This document shows positions 27,990 through 39,860 of a stretch of 64,000 bases of DNA, in pieces. Numbering within the stretch: the first letter of the stretch is position 1; each line of letters opens with the position of its first letter. The notes under the pieces were generated by a model. It was not told where the DNA came from. It searched no databases and saw only the letters and a program-made list of their open reading frames with translations. Origin of the DNA: Dicaeum eximium (taxonomy: Eukaryota > Chordata > Aves > Passeriformes > Dicaeidae); assembly GCA_013396995.1 (NCBI GenBank), contig VWZP01005658.1, forward strand, positions 829,653 to 893,652, given 5' to 3'. A program made the position numbers and the translations under genes.

Positions 27990-28640
27990 AGGGAATCACA
28001 GGAAATCATCTCATCCATATCCCACCTCTGAGGCACCATCAAGTACAATATATCTACAGTCTTTTTGAAATACTCCAGCAGCAAAGTCATCATGACCTCC
28101 CAGGGCCATCTCCACATGAAAAATTCTAAACTTCCATTTACCCCTTTCTAAACCCCCAAATCCCCATTTGCCCACAACTGCCTCAGTCAGCTGTGTGCCC
28201 ACCTTACCACATAAACCCAGCACAGTTTGCCTTCAAGAATGTCATGTGGGATGGTGTCCTAGCTTGTCTTTGCAATAAGGTTCTTCCAAATCTACTATGC
28301 ACAAGTAGAGTGACATCATGATAATTATTTATCACATTTGTAAAGACAAGAAGGATTTTAAAAGTATCATCTAATGCTTTATGCCATTATTCATTTTTAA
28401 TACTAAATAAGCACTAAGGTTCTCTAAATTCTCCATGACTTCCTCCCTCTCAGCTGCCCTTGCATTTTCAAACACACGTAATGGATTTGCCTTCTTGACA
28501 TCATCAGGAGACTCCACATTTCTTACAGATAATGGCAGATAAGTAAGCATTTGCAAATTTTTCATATTGTAGGATATTGTATCAAGTCCTGCTGACCTGC
28601 ATAATCTTTCTTATCTATCAAGCACACCTGAGCTGTTCCT
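27990..28640 (-). repeat. Second CR1-type LINE relic, antisense, with internal deletions
   Basis: Just downstream of the first fragment, the sequence AATCATCTCATCCATATCCC and the following CCATCAAGTACAATATATC, TTTTTGAAATACTCCAGCAG and CATCATGACCTCCC follow the antisense 3' end of CR1 elements. That end is the 'atcatctagtccat...ccatcaactacatc...tgaaaatctccagtgatgg' region. At about 28,185-28,290 the pieces GTGTGCCCACCTTAC and AGAATGTCATGTGGGATGG match a region that lies further inside the CR1 reverse-transcriptase part, so intervening sequence appears lost. The 3'-end similarity restarts here, so this is a separate insertion rather than a continuation of the preceding fragment. Similarity fades after about 28,640. 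All assignments are by recognition, without an alignment. Confidence 0.5.
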
Positions 28641-28937
28641 TTTTAGTCCTGTTTTTATTAAAATTAACTGGTTTAAGCATCTGGTCATAATTCACCTTTT
28701 CTGTAGTGGTTGAAAGGAGAAAGATATCAAGGAGATGACCTATTATTTTGTCATTTCTATATTAAGCAATAAACTTCTACTTTCCTCCACTTTGGTTACT
28801 CAAGTATTTTCTTGCTATTCCTTCTTCAGCAGTTGCAGTTCAGTTTTAGCCTGAGCTTTCCAGCTCTCCCTTACGTGTCCCTGAAATCTGTCATAGCAGT
28901 CCCCTGAGGAGAAACAGACCTTTGCCATCTTTTCCTG

Positions 28938-29300
28938 CCCCGCTCAGTGGGATAAGCCCCGCTCCCATCCCACCCTGCCCTCTCTGGGATTGCTAGCCCA
29001 GAGCAGCTGCAAAGCGGCCCTGGCACGGCACGCGGGGATTGGGTTACGCACGGAATAACCGCGCTAGCGGCTGGCACGGCGCGCCTCCGGCCCGGCCTGG
29101 CTGGCACAGGCAGCACCAGCCCCACCTGAAAGGCTCCTGACAGAGCAGAGCCTGCACCTCACGGGTCCTGCACGGCCAAGGCAAGCCCAGAGAGCACCAC
29201 CAGAGACGTCAGTGAACGCTTCTCTTCCGCTCTGCCAAAATGAAACACAAGCAACAGGCGACACAGCAGAAACAGAGGCCTCGCTGCCCGCTTGCATTTG
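28938..29300. promoter_or_regulatory. Densest CpG cluster of the window, candidate CpG island
   Basis: Roughly thirty CpGs occur in about 360 bp. The core is at 29,010-29,105, including GGCACGCGGGG, TTACGCACGG, AACCGCGCTAGCGG and GGCACGGCGCGCCTCCGGCC. Such density in an otherwise CpG-poor region points to an unmethylated regulatory element or promoter. A GGCGCGCC palindrome is present. The position directly after the CR1 relics suggests no causal link. Two minus-strand open frames cross it (84 and 137 codons). Neither is recognisable, and both gain length from the GC-rich, stop-poor composition. Confidence 0.45.
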
Positions 29301-29600
29301 AGCTCCGCTGAAAACAAAAAGAGTAACAAAGTTTGACTCTTTGAAAATTTGGTTGCTCCTTCTCGGCTTTTGCACCTCCTTTGTCACACGGTGCACAGGA
29401 ATGCTCTGAGCCCGCAGAAAATCTTCAATCCACCTCTTAATGAGACAGAAAGTTTCAGAGAAACCCAGATGGAACACGACAAGGCATAATAATACAGTCA
29501 GAAGGACCTTATTGATCTGCTTTACAAATGGAAAATTCTGAGAAGCTAATGTAAATAGGAACGAGCTGCAAGAAATGTTCTGTAACCTTAAATTAACTAC
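29064..29600 (-). other. Unusually long stop-free minus frame, no recognised product
   Basis: On the minus strand one frame stays free of stop codons from just after a TAG near 29,600 down to about 29,064, some 175 codons. Much of that lies in AT-balanced sequence where stops should be frequent. A good acceptor, ACATTTCTTGCAG, lies inside the upstream part. The translation from there contains a hydrophobic run (VLLTVLLCLVVFHLGF) followed by a charged stretch (IKRWIEDFLRAQSIPVHRVT), and a GC-rich end. There is no in-frame ATG in the upstream half, so it could only be an internal exon. I recognise no family. It may be chance. Confidence 0.12.
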
Positions 29601-31167
29601 CTAAGAGCATGGCAGGCATCTTGCTGGTAGTTCTGCACTTCACACAGCTCCTACAGTCATACAATCCTAGCAGCTTCAGTGGGAAGGAAAATGAAATCCT
29701 CCAGTCCTTAGGGAAAGTCACAGTTTATCTCTAGAAAGAATGAAGCTGCAAATCTGAAAAGATGCCAAAGTTGACAGTTAACTGCCACATACTACTGAAG
29801 TCTCTTTCCGCCTTCTTCTTAAACTCTTTCTTCCATTCCCAGGCCAGACTCGAGTTTGGAAGTCAGTGAATGAATTCCACAAGTACTACAGTTTGTACTT
29901 TCCCCAGCGGCTCAAAAGCGGAGGTATCAGGTTTCACAGCCCTGTGAGGAGGCTGGCACGGCTTCAAAGCACTTCTGAAATACCTCTCACTTTATCCTGA
30001 GGAGACAATGGCCTCTCCGCAGGGACCTGCAGCAGCCTTCCGTCCCTCCCAGGGCCGACTGTGACACAGTCCCAGCTCCTCAAACTAACACCAGCATATC
30101 GGGAACTTCACAGCCTTGTGCCAAGGCAGAACTTACCTGTAAAGCCTGAACCAAACCAGGCAGCATTGGCAATCTCAACATTTTTAAAGATGTCCTGGGC
30201 CTGTCATGATTCAAAAGTGGGTTGGATTCAGGTCCCATGTTGGCTTCAATGTGCTAGTCCTGGTGGAAAGCAAGTGCTTTCAACGAGCTCTTTTAGTTAC
30301 CAAAAATAGCTTTGTACTACATTATCAAAACGACACAATCTTTAATTTTTCTCTTGACTGCAGTTAAATTTTAAAGAGACAAATGGATCAATTCCAGAAT
30401 TTATAAAGACAGGTCTCATAATACCTTCCTATCCTGAATTTATTCAGAGACAGCCATTTTGGGAAGACATCATTTTCTCCTTTCTCCTTCAATATTAAGA
30501 AAACTCAACCTTCCCTAGCTCCCTGCATAGATAGAACATGCAGGACTTTCTATATTTTTGCCAATCCATTTACAACCAAAAACTTTCACTCCATCTCAGG
30601 AACGGTTGCAAACATCACCTCAACAGAGACAAGGGCATGCCAGAGAAATGGATTTTTACTAGGAATAGCAAAATGAAATAAGAAATAGTAAGAAATAAGA
30701 AGAAATACAAATAGATACATAAAAGATAAATGGATATAAATATTCTGAGATCAGCAAAACTAAGTAAATACTGCACTGAAAATATCCTTCTAAGCTCCAG
30801 GTCAATGGAAAATTTTAATTTATAACTGTATCATGTGCAACAGAGCTGCTGCAATTCCAAACATGACAACTGGGTGATATATGGCATTTCCCGTGTTCTT
30901 ATACGTCCTAGTATTTCAGTTATCAAATGACAAGCTGAGAAACAGTAACACAGAGACAAGTGACAATAAAGCTGCTGAAAGGATTAGTCGAAATTTGTCC
31001 AAGTGTGGTGGAAAATATAGGAAGAACAAAACATGAACTGCATTGGTGCTTGGAAAAAAACAAAACTCAAACCACTTGAGGATTTGAACCACGGTTAAAC
31101 TGAAACATTAGACACATTCATGAGGCAAGATGGCACATATTTGGATGATCCTCGATAGAAAAGCTTT

Positions 31168-31211
31168 CCAAGGGAAAGGGAAAGGGAAAGGGAAAAAGAG
31201 AAAAGGAAAGG
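31168..31211. repeat. (GGGAAA)n purine repeat
   Basis: Four near-perfect GGGAAA units are followed by GGAAAAAGAGAAAAGGAAAGG. The purine-only strand could adopt triplex structure. The matching minus-strand frame with repeated FPFPFP residues is a product of this repeat, not a gene. Confidence 0.9.
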
Positions 31212-32759
31212 CCAGCTGAAAGCACACCAGTCAAGTGCTCCATCATCCCCTCTCCCTCTTCAGAATCTACTGGAAGAAACTCTGTACAGGCAAGAAACAA
31301 TCTCAGCATTCCTGCTCAGCCATGGGTCTCCTCACTAAAGAGCAGGAGAAACAACTGCCAAGTTTCCAAGTTTTCCAGGAAAAAGAACTTACCCTGATTA
31401 TTTAATCCCCTTACATCCTATTAACCTGGTGCTCTGCCCCTGCAGTAGCTCAGTCCAGCCCCTGGGTGACCAACAGTTCACATGGCTTTGCTGCTGCACT
31501 GTGCTCACAGCACTGCCTCACCTGAGTGATCCATGCACAAAAATCAAGGGAAAAGGCTTTTCAACTAAATTTGCAGCTGGCTCCATTAACGTGTGCTGGT
31601 TTTTCTCTGTGGGGCTGGCAAGGTTTGAGTGCTGAGGAATGTATCCTGCTCTGTTGTTCCCATCCACAACTGATATAACTGTATTACTTCAGGTAGGTTA
31701 TGGAAGTGTTTAAACTGCCCTTCAGAGCCTCGGCCCTTAAGCCATGTCAGAGAAATCAGCCATTCTTAGATGATGCTACTAAATTTGGGAATCTCCCACC
31801 AGTACTGAATGCAAAGCTGGTCAGCCCAACATCCAGTGCATCTCCTTCCACTTCCTTTCTAATAATCTCATCATGAAACCTTCATGTTTTTCTAACTTCC
31901 AATGCTGCAATGATGTTTCAAGCCAAAGCACCCAAACATTGGAAAGTCAAGAATCAGCTACATGCTTCTTGAGGCTGTACAGTCACAAAATTCAAATGCA
32001 AAATGAAAGAAGAATCTTTGAGGATATAGTTAGCTTTCTCTAATGAGTCCTCAAAAACAGCAATGCAAGAAGCAAGGTTAAAAAAAGTAATTATTTTGAG
32101 ATAACATTTTAGAAGCAAAAAAGAATTTAAAAACATAGCACATAATAAAGATCAGCCACAAGTACTGACTGCAGTTTCAACTTATTTAAACTAAAGTATG
32201 CTGTCTCTTTTCCAACATAGGCTCTGTGAGCCCATATATTGTTGAGTAAACCTTTTCCCATGAAACCATTCCCGCTCCAGTTCAGAGATAGGCATTATGG
32301 TCAAGCCATGTTTCTAACAATAATGTTTGGTTTGGCAAGTTGTAATGTGGTTATCTTGGCAAACAGATGCTTTAGCCTATGCTATTTATTTGGTCCCAGT
32401 GCATTCCAAATTATTTTGATGAAACTTCAAGTGTGATATGAAGGGAAAGTCATAGCTAATAAATCACCTGGAAAGCCCCATAAAAAGGACAAGTCTTGAT
32501 GGCCTCACCCTGCCAAAGAAACAACACCGGGTTGATCTGTTACAAATTGGAAATGCTTATAGTAAAAGCAGGGGTTCTTTTTATTGCAAGAAGTCAAGGA
32601 AATATATACAGCACAAAGAATAGTAATATGAACCTCCAGCAATGCTCATCCTAGAACTGAAGGATCATAACTCTGAAGAGCAGTCAGCACTTAAGTTCAT
32701 GAAGTTACTGAGGCAGTTGTCACAGCATTCCCCCTCTCTCTCTGTGTAAATTGTTATTG

Positions 32760-32784
32760 ATGTGCATGCACATGTATGTGCACA
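32760..32784. repeat. Alternating purine-pyrimidine tract with a 12-bp palindrome
   Basis: The tract contains the perfect palindrome TGTGCATGCACA followed by TGTATGTGCACA. Strict alternation holds over 25 bases. It is GC-richer than the other such tracts, so it is the best Z-DNA candidate in the window. A CT-repeat (CCCCCTCTCTCTCTG) lies just upstream. Confidence 0.75.
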
Positions 32785-34689
32785 GAAACACAATTTTAAA
32801 TCTGTGGATTATTAACTTAAAGGTGAGAGTTCACATCAAGCAGGAGGAGGAGAGAGTTGCTTCTTTATCAGCACTATCTCACTTCTACAGAACAAAACAG
32901 AAAAAACACTGCAAATGGCAATAAAACAAAAAGAAGATATTTAAGTCCTGAAATGATGCATGATAGTTCATGCAAACATGGTTTCCTTGTGGTGTGCTTG
33001 ATAGGTTTGCCGCTCTTTAATGGTGCTGTAACAATTGCAATGCTTTTCCTTCAAATACAACTTTTTTTTTTCAAATAATTTACAATATATGCAAATAATA
33101 TAAATCACTTTTTATAGACCTGAATACCTTAAGAAGGTAGTTTCAGAAGTAGGAGCAATGGCTTGGTTCTCAGAAATGTGCCATAACCTCAGAGCCCAAT
33201 GTAAAAGACAGCATCTGTCAATACCTTGCACTTGTGGAAATCAGGCCAAGTCCAAAAGCTGCAAATAAAGATACTTCTTCCTGTGTCTGTCCCATTAAAG
33301 TAATTTCCAATGACTATAAAAATCTCACTTGCTTTTAAAACAATTGATAGAAAAAATTCATAGTGCTTAGCTCTGGTTTCTGTTCACACGGTTCTTGCCC
33401 ACAAATGTTCAGGTTCACCTCTCCAGCTTTAAGCTGTCCTCAATAAGAAACACAGACACGAAATCCCAACTTTCCATCTTCCCCCAGCCCAAATGCTGAG
33501 TTAGAGGAGTTAAGAATAGCAGCAGCAAGCTGATAGAAAACTGGGAAAAGGAGAACATTTGAAAATTAATGCTTGGATTCACAGCATTATCAGGATAGGC
33601 TGACTGACAGCTAATCTTAGATACATCTATAGGAAATTGCATTATTTAATTTCTTTCACTGCACATGGAACAGGAAGTATTACACAATGACTACAGTTAA
33701 ATGTAAATACATGGCCTCTAAATTTCACAGACATTCTTCAGATAGGCAGATTTATATGTATTTGTCTTTCCCAGAAGGCATCCCTCAAATCAAACAGCAA
33801 TAGAAGAGGATTATCTGATTTCCTGGGCAGCCTGCTACAGAAGCAAGAACCATACCCAGCTCTCTCTCACATGGACACAGGTTCAGGTGAGCTTTCACCT
33901 GCAGGAAAGCAACTCCATAGTTACCTTGGTCCAACAGAAACTGTTGAACTGTAGCCCACCTCACAGGGCTGGGCTACTGAGTCTGGGTGAATATTTAAGT
34001 CCTCTGAAACACAAACAGTTCAACATTTCCTCCAACAAATGAATATCCAGCTTTAAACACATCCCATAAGACACGTGCATCTTAACAGAAATCACATCTT
34101 AACTTGAAGCCCACACAAAACCCATCATGCCATGGAATGCACTAACGAATAAATACCTACAACATACAGATGTTAATGCTGCTGTGGGATAAAAATAGAA
34201 CTGAGTTTTCAAGGGCAATTTGTGACTTCTGGTTAAACTGCAGTTGGAGCTGTTGGAACGTTTTACACATAAACGTTCATGCACACAGACTTTCTCAGAC
34301 TGTCACTCTCATGCTTTCACCATTTCCTCTTTCCTTATCTTCTACAGTTTCACTTAATTCCCTTTTTCCTTCTTTTTCTCTTGAATCAGAACACACCTAT
34401 ACGATAGTGTATTTTAGGTCCTTCAAGAAAGAAGAAACAAACACAAATAATTTGCACTACTCTCTGCACAGACAAACACACTGCTATGGACACTGTCTTT
34501 TCCTTCCAGCACATCACTTTCCTTCAACAAGCTGCACTCCAGCAAAGGACTGGAAAAACACATCTTAAAAACAAATTAATTAGCTTCCTACAAATTAAAT
34601 TTTTCCTTTCTGTATTCCTGAAGCTTTTATCTATGATTTCCTCTTTAACTCTTAACAATGAAATTGATTAAAGACAAATTACATTTCTG

Positions 34690-34990
34690 TAGGCATCGAT
34701 TTGCTAAAGCTTTTGATAGAGCCCATTCCGGATGCATTATCCGATCCGATAGATGTTGCTTGGGAAGCTGCCACGGACTCCAGACCGCGTTTGAAGTGCA
34801 GATATGCACTGGATGCCACAGTGCCCCAGCAGGGAAATGATCGGGCCTTTCCAAGGGAGCCTTCGGTAGATGAGCCGTTCGCAGTGCCCCGAGCTGCGCT
34901 CTGAGCGCAGGAGCTGCAGCTCCCGGGGCACGGAGCGGCCCAGGGTGTGCTCAGAAGCTGCTGCACAGCGACCACAAAAGTGGTCATTGG
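34690..34990. promoter_or_regulatory. Small CpG-rich patch
   Basis: About twenty CpGs in 300 bp, for example ATCCGATCCGATAG, AGACCGCGTTTG, GAGCCGTTCGCAG, CCCGAGCTGCGCTCTGAGCGC and CCCGGGGCACGGAGCGGCC. A self-complementary stretch GAGCTGCGCTCTGAGCGCAGGAGCTGC is included. Several overlapping frames on both strands (60-110 codons) are open because of the composition; none resembles a known protein. It could be a small CpG island, an enhancer or the scar of a GC-rich insertion. Confidence 0.3.
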
Positions 34991-37900
34991 GAGTAGTTCA
35001 AAACGCTTCACAAGAATGCTTTGATGCTATCCAGAGCAGTGCTACTGGCCGGTAGCTAAACTATAATTATGCTGGCTGGATCAGAAAGTCAGGGTTGAGT
35101 TGCAAGAATTCCCTTCTCGGCTCACCCGTTCCAGACCTTGATCAAGGCCAACGTACTTTTGGGAAAGTTCAGTTCCAGTGAAAATGTAAGCCTACAGCTG
35201 CAAAACTCCTGGGTTCAGTTTTTGTTTTAAAATCTAGGTCAAGTCATCCTCATAGCAGTGGCAGACTTTCCATGCAGGTGAGGATACTCTGTACACAAGA
35301 AGGCACTAACAAAGAAATGTTTACAAAAACCTATCGGTATGTGTTAGAAAAGAAACAAATTAGCATCAGTTCATTGATTGTAAGCTTTGTCTCTGGCCTG
35401 ACTACCATCTGTGATGGGGATTTTGTTATGCAGTGGAACAAGAGCAAGATAGAGCTTTAAACACATGCCTCGAGCACACAAGTCCTGTGTTTATTCCTAG
35501 GAACATATTCATAAATTATAAAACTGAAGGAGGACCACTTTGACTGCAGTGTGGACCGCAGGAAATTACTTCATCATGACATGTTCTGACTGCTCTGTAC
35601 CAGCCTAATTCCCACTTGCTTTTTTCAGGTCCATAACCACCATGCACCTGAACAGTGGCACAGAACTGGGTGTGCCAGGGATGAGTGATCACCAGCACTG
35701 AGATTTCCCACCAAGCTGGGCTGGCTGCAGCCACTGCCTGGGCCTGGCAGAGCTGTGGCATCGCCCTTGCAAACACTCCTGCTCCAGGGGCAGGACAGCA
35801 CCGACCCCTGGCTGAGCCCTCCTCTGAGGTCACTTCTGCTTAGCAGACACCAGGTAAGGCCAGAACCACATGAGCAAAGTCAAATTCAGCATCCAAGCTC
35901 CACCTGGATCACACCATTTCCCTGGGCAAAGACTGTAGTTGTGGACTTTGTTAGGCTTTTCCCAATCCTTGTTGTTTTTACCCCACTGCATCCCTCCATA
36001 AACATGTGTCCAAGCTTGAGCCTAGCACCCAGCTTTCACCTCCTTCAAATTCTGCTGGTGGGAGGAAGGGTGACATCTATTCTCTGCTCTCTAAGCTGGA
36101 TCTAAAACAACTAAATAATTACAACCTCCAATGTGTTTATTTGCTGCGTGCCTCAGGACATTGGTTTATGGAAGCCTGTGCACAACATACTCTCACACCA
36201 ACCCCATTTTCAGACAAAAAACCTGGCAGGGAATCACAAATTTTTTCCCTCACCCCCAAAGAATCCTTATGATAGTGAACTTCCTTTAAGCAGCTTCATT
36301 TTAAGTCTCACCATTAAAACAAAACACAGCACAAAACAATACACTAATATCTTATGGACTGCTACATATGGAGAAAAATTATCTTGTTGATTCAGCCATC
36401 TCTCAGAAATTAATGCTTTTTTTTCTCTTGTCTTTGGAAGTCAGGCTACCTTACTGTGTTTGTGTATTTCAGTTCACTCTGCTATACATTACCCTGATAA
36501 ATTCTGGCAGTGACAAAGCTGGAGAAGTAATTTAAAATCATGATCATACAGAGACATTGCATTTTCCTGCAGCAAAATCAGCACTCCAGTTTAACTCTCC
36601 TGACCTTTCATTTCCTGTGAAAGAGCACAGGAGGTAACCTGTTTCTGAAGGCACTACCTTAGGAGTTCTCACAAGTTTGTTTTAGAATTATTTTCCCTCA
36701 TAACAAATGAAAATGCATTCAATATTAAACCTAGAGAGACCACAGTACTGCAATGACACCAACAGCTACACTACAGGTGGAATTAGGCTAAAACACCAAG
36801 GCTATTCAACCAAGCAAAGTCAATCTAAATTTATCTTTGTCAACCTTCGAGAACAACAGAGAAGAAACCATGGAATGCAAATGTAAGGGATGAGAAATCT
36901 TGTTTGCTGGGTAAAGTTTGCTTTGAATAAATATGTGGAAATACTGAAAACAACAAAAATGCAAAGATGACAAAGGGAGAATTTAAGCACATTGGACTTG
37001 TAATTAGTTTCCTTTGAGTTTCACTTCTTGTTTCCTTCTAATTATAGCTCCTGAAACATTTTTAGGCAATAATTATAATATAATGACAGTTATCTATGTC
37101 AATTGTAAGTCATAGATGGCTTAACTCCTCTTTTTAAGAACTGGCCTTAACTATTTTCAGACTAAGCACATACTTCCTGTAACTTCCCAAAGTAACATTT
37201 GATCACTGGAGCTAAACGAGCTGCTGCTTGCTGCAAAGTGACACTTGCAATGTCTACACAAAGATCAAATACAAATTTATCAGAGAGCACCTATCCAAAT
37301 GTCTGTTACGACCAGTCAGTCATTGATTCTTCACTGACAAGCTACTAAAAGTCACTTCTACTCTGCACACACACACAAACCTAATAAGCAGCAAAAGAAC
37401 CTCAAGAAAACAAAGAAAAAAGCCACCTCAAAAAGCCATTAAATTCTTATAGGTTTGAGCATGGCTCTTCTCAAAAAAATCTCATCTATTCAGCATCAAT
37501 TTGTATTACTGTTATATATGCCAAACATCCTGCCTAAATAACAAGGCTGTTAAGCAAATGGACTGACAAACCCACATCACAGTTATGACATTATTTGCTT
37601 AGCAAGTGTATGTGATTATTTTACAGTGATGGAAGTTTCATTAGGAAGCACTTCCACTGCACTGCCAGACAGCAAGGTGTGTAACACATCCTGTGGGAAA
37701 GAGACTCCCAACTGCACACCAAGTTCATTTGGGATCCCATCAAGAAGAAAGTCACATGTTCTCTGAGCCGCTGGTCTTCTGGTTTCTTGTTTCTCTTATT
37801 CTAAAACCAGGGTAAGTTTAATAGGATGCTATCTCATACTGGAAAGTTCTGCCTTTTCAGTAATGTTATTACCTGTGTAACCATGTTTTAAATTGTGTTT

Positions 37901-39549
37901 ATTTAATGATGTTTAAAAAAATCTCCAAACAAACAGTGAGTTCGCTTTTTATTTCAAGTGAAATTATTCCACATATCTAGTCAGGACAAAATAAGTAAAA
38001 CCCTCCCAGTGTTTCATCAGGCTTTCATTTTCAGCTGAAGATACCAGAGAAGACCAAATCTTTTAAAATCAAAATAATTCTATTATATGGAAATATAATC
38101 TTATTTCCCCCTCCTTTACCCCCTCCACCCCCATATTTATGCTATAAGCTCATTTACTCACAGTAAAACCAAAGAGCCTGTGGTTTCAGGACTCACTGCC
38201 TACTATGGCAATTTCAAGTTAAGGATGTCACACTTTCCCCTGTTCTTGGGTCATTTAAGTCCAAGCCAATGCTACCCACAGGATGTCTCCAGAAAGTTCT
38301 GCTGGCTTGTTGTTTCACTAAGGCAGCACTGTCCCCAGAGTCAGCATATGGCAAAGAACATTTATGTGCTAAAAGTGCTTCACAGAAAAGAGGAAAGCAA
38401 AGGATAAGTTCAGAAAGGCACCAGGAGCTCACTGCTAAGGTGAAGAGGTGAGGAGCTCAACAATAAGAAGTTCCCTCCTTGAAGCATCCAAGGGAAGAGG
38501 TATTAAGGGAAGAAAACTTGCTGACTGTGACCTTAAAAGAGACTTCAGTTTTGACAGGGAGAACCATAGGCATCATATCTTCAAGGAAGCTTTGAAGATC
38601 TGCATTTCATAGAGCTCCAGCTCTCACAATGAGACTGCTGGAATAACAAACACAGGCTCTCCAAAGCACTTATGTGTCTGCAGAACCATTCTTAATATAA
38701 GGATACACTTGCTTTAAGCTTCTGCATTTAGTTTGTAGGCTTTGTTTAGTAGAGATCACTTTGATGAACCTTTAGCAGGCATTGAACTGCTCTTCCTGAA
38801 CAGCAGCAGCCTCCTGAGTCAGGGAAAAGGGTGACTTCTACTAACAGATTACAAAGAACTGCAGACCTGGCTTGAACTGCTTCTCTTCTGGTGAGAACAC
38901 GTTGGCTGTACAACAGTTAGAACGAAACTCAGGAGTGGAAGGGACTCAACACAGAAGGAAACTTTCCAGCAACTGAGAGTTTTTTGAGCGAGATGGCATT
39001 GAACAGAACAGAGGAAGCACTGAAGTGAACATTGAAATCTGGAGAGAGAAAAAGGGCTGGACAGTCCTGCTGTTCTGCAAGGACACAGTTTACATAGCTT
39101 CTTACATAGTTTCCTCACCAGCATTTCTTTGTTACCCAACACTGCAGGAGTTCCGTACTTCTCACTCATTACTTAATCCTCCTAACACCTCGATGAAGAA
39201 GGTAAAAGTCAGTTTTGCTTTGCATACACAAAACTAATGCAATAATATCAAATTATTTATACATATTCATGTAATGCTTTGGAAGAGACAAAACTAAACA
39301 GCTCACTCATGTCTCACTGTTAGCTCTAATTTTAAAAATAACACAACAGGCAGAAGTCTCTTGATCTTTCACATCCATGTGTCAGGCCCTTCTCCTTATC
39401 TTTCACCTCAGATGACAACCCTCAGGATTACCCACATGACTGGGAGACTGGTGATGAGCCAACAGATTACCGGCCACTTCACACAGCCTAACAGGGAAGA
39501 AATCCATGCAAATTGCCTCCTGGCATATTTAGGAAAAAGAATTTCAGCT
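34991..39549. other. Non-coding DNA between two CpG-rich patches
   Basis: Mostly AT-rich. A GC-richer part at 35.6-35.9 kb carries chance frames on both strands, and a candidate conserved block lies near 37 kb. A short (CA)n run occurs near 37,366. No gene recognised. Confidence 0.55.
36890..37130. promoter_or_regulatory. Candidate conserved non-coding block
   Basis: An AT-rich, non-repetitive block with TTGTAATTAGTTTCC, CTAATTATAGCTCC and GCAATAATTATAATATAATG, and a CTATGTCAATTGTAAG element. Two ATTAT/TAATTA cores within 60 bp suggest homeodomain binding. No conservation data are available. Confidence 0.16.
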
Positions 39550-39860
39550 TACCTTTCCCTGATCCCGCTGAGGTGGCACCGACGTGTGGCTGAAGGAGAC
39601 GGGCGCTCCCCACCAGTGGGCTTCGTTCCCACAGCCACAGGCACGCTGTGAAGAGGCTGAAATCAATGCAAAACATGCTCCTGATAAGGACAGGCTGTCA
39701 GGAGGAGCCACATCAGTGCCAGGCTGAGGAAAGGCAGAGCCTGTGCGAGAAGGGCGCTGGGCAGGGGGGCAGTGACGCTGAGGAGCAGGGCCCGGCACCC
39801 AGGGCCACCGCAGAGGCCTCGGGGCTGCTCCGGAGGAGCCGCAAGCGAACCCGACTGCAC
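39550..39860. promoter_or_regulatory. GC- and CpG-enriched patch with a minus-strand splice-donor-like site
   Basis: The patch has a moderate number of CpGs (ACCGACGTG, ACGGGCGCTC, GCTCCGGAGGAGCCGCAAGCG) and several overlapping open frames of 62-99 codons on both strands. On the minus strand GGGAAAG is followed by GTAAGCTG at 39,550, a good 5' splice donor, so the patch could be a first exon of a minus-strand transcript. The protein frames are P/S/A-rich and unrecognised. Confidence 0.22.

Larger units (their letters stand above)
29601..34689. other. AT-rich non-coding DNA with simple repeats
   Basis: Contains the GGGAAA repeat and the 32.76-kb alternating tract. An A/AGAAAT-rich stretch lies at about 30,660-30,735. 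No gene, RNA or recognised transposon was seen. Confidence 0.55.

Noticed and set aside
29640..29720. CR1 3'-end fragment (CATACAATCCTAG...GGAAGG...AATCCTCCAGTCC)
   Set aside because: Resemblance is limited to a few short words; too weak without an alignment.
31168..31309. Minus-strand frame with FPFPFP residues as a peptide gene
   Set aside because: It is a translation of the GGGAAA simple repeat.
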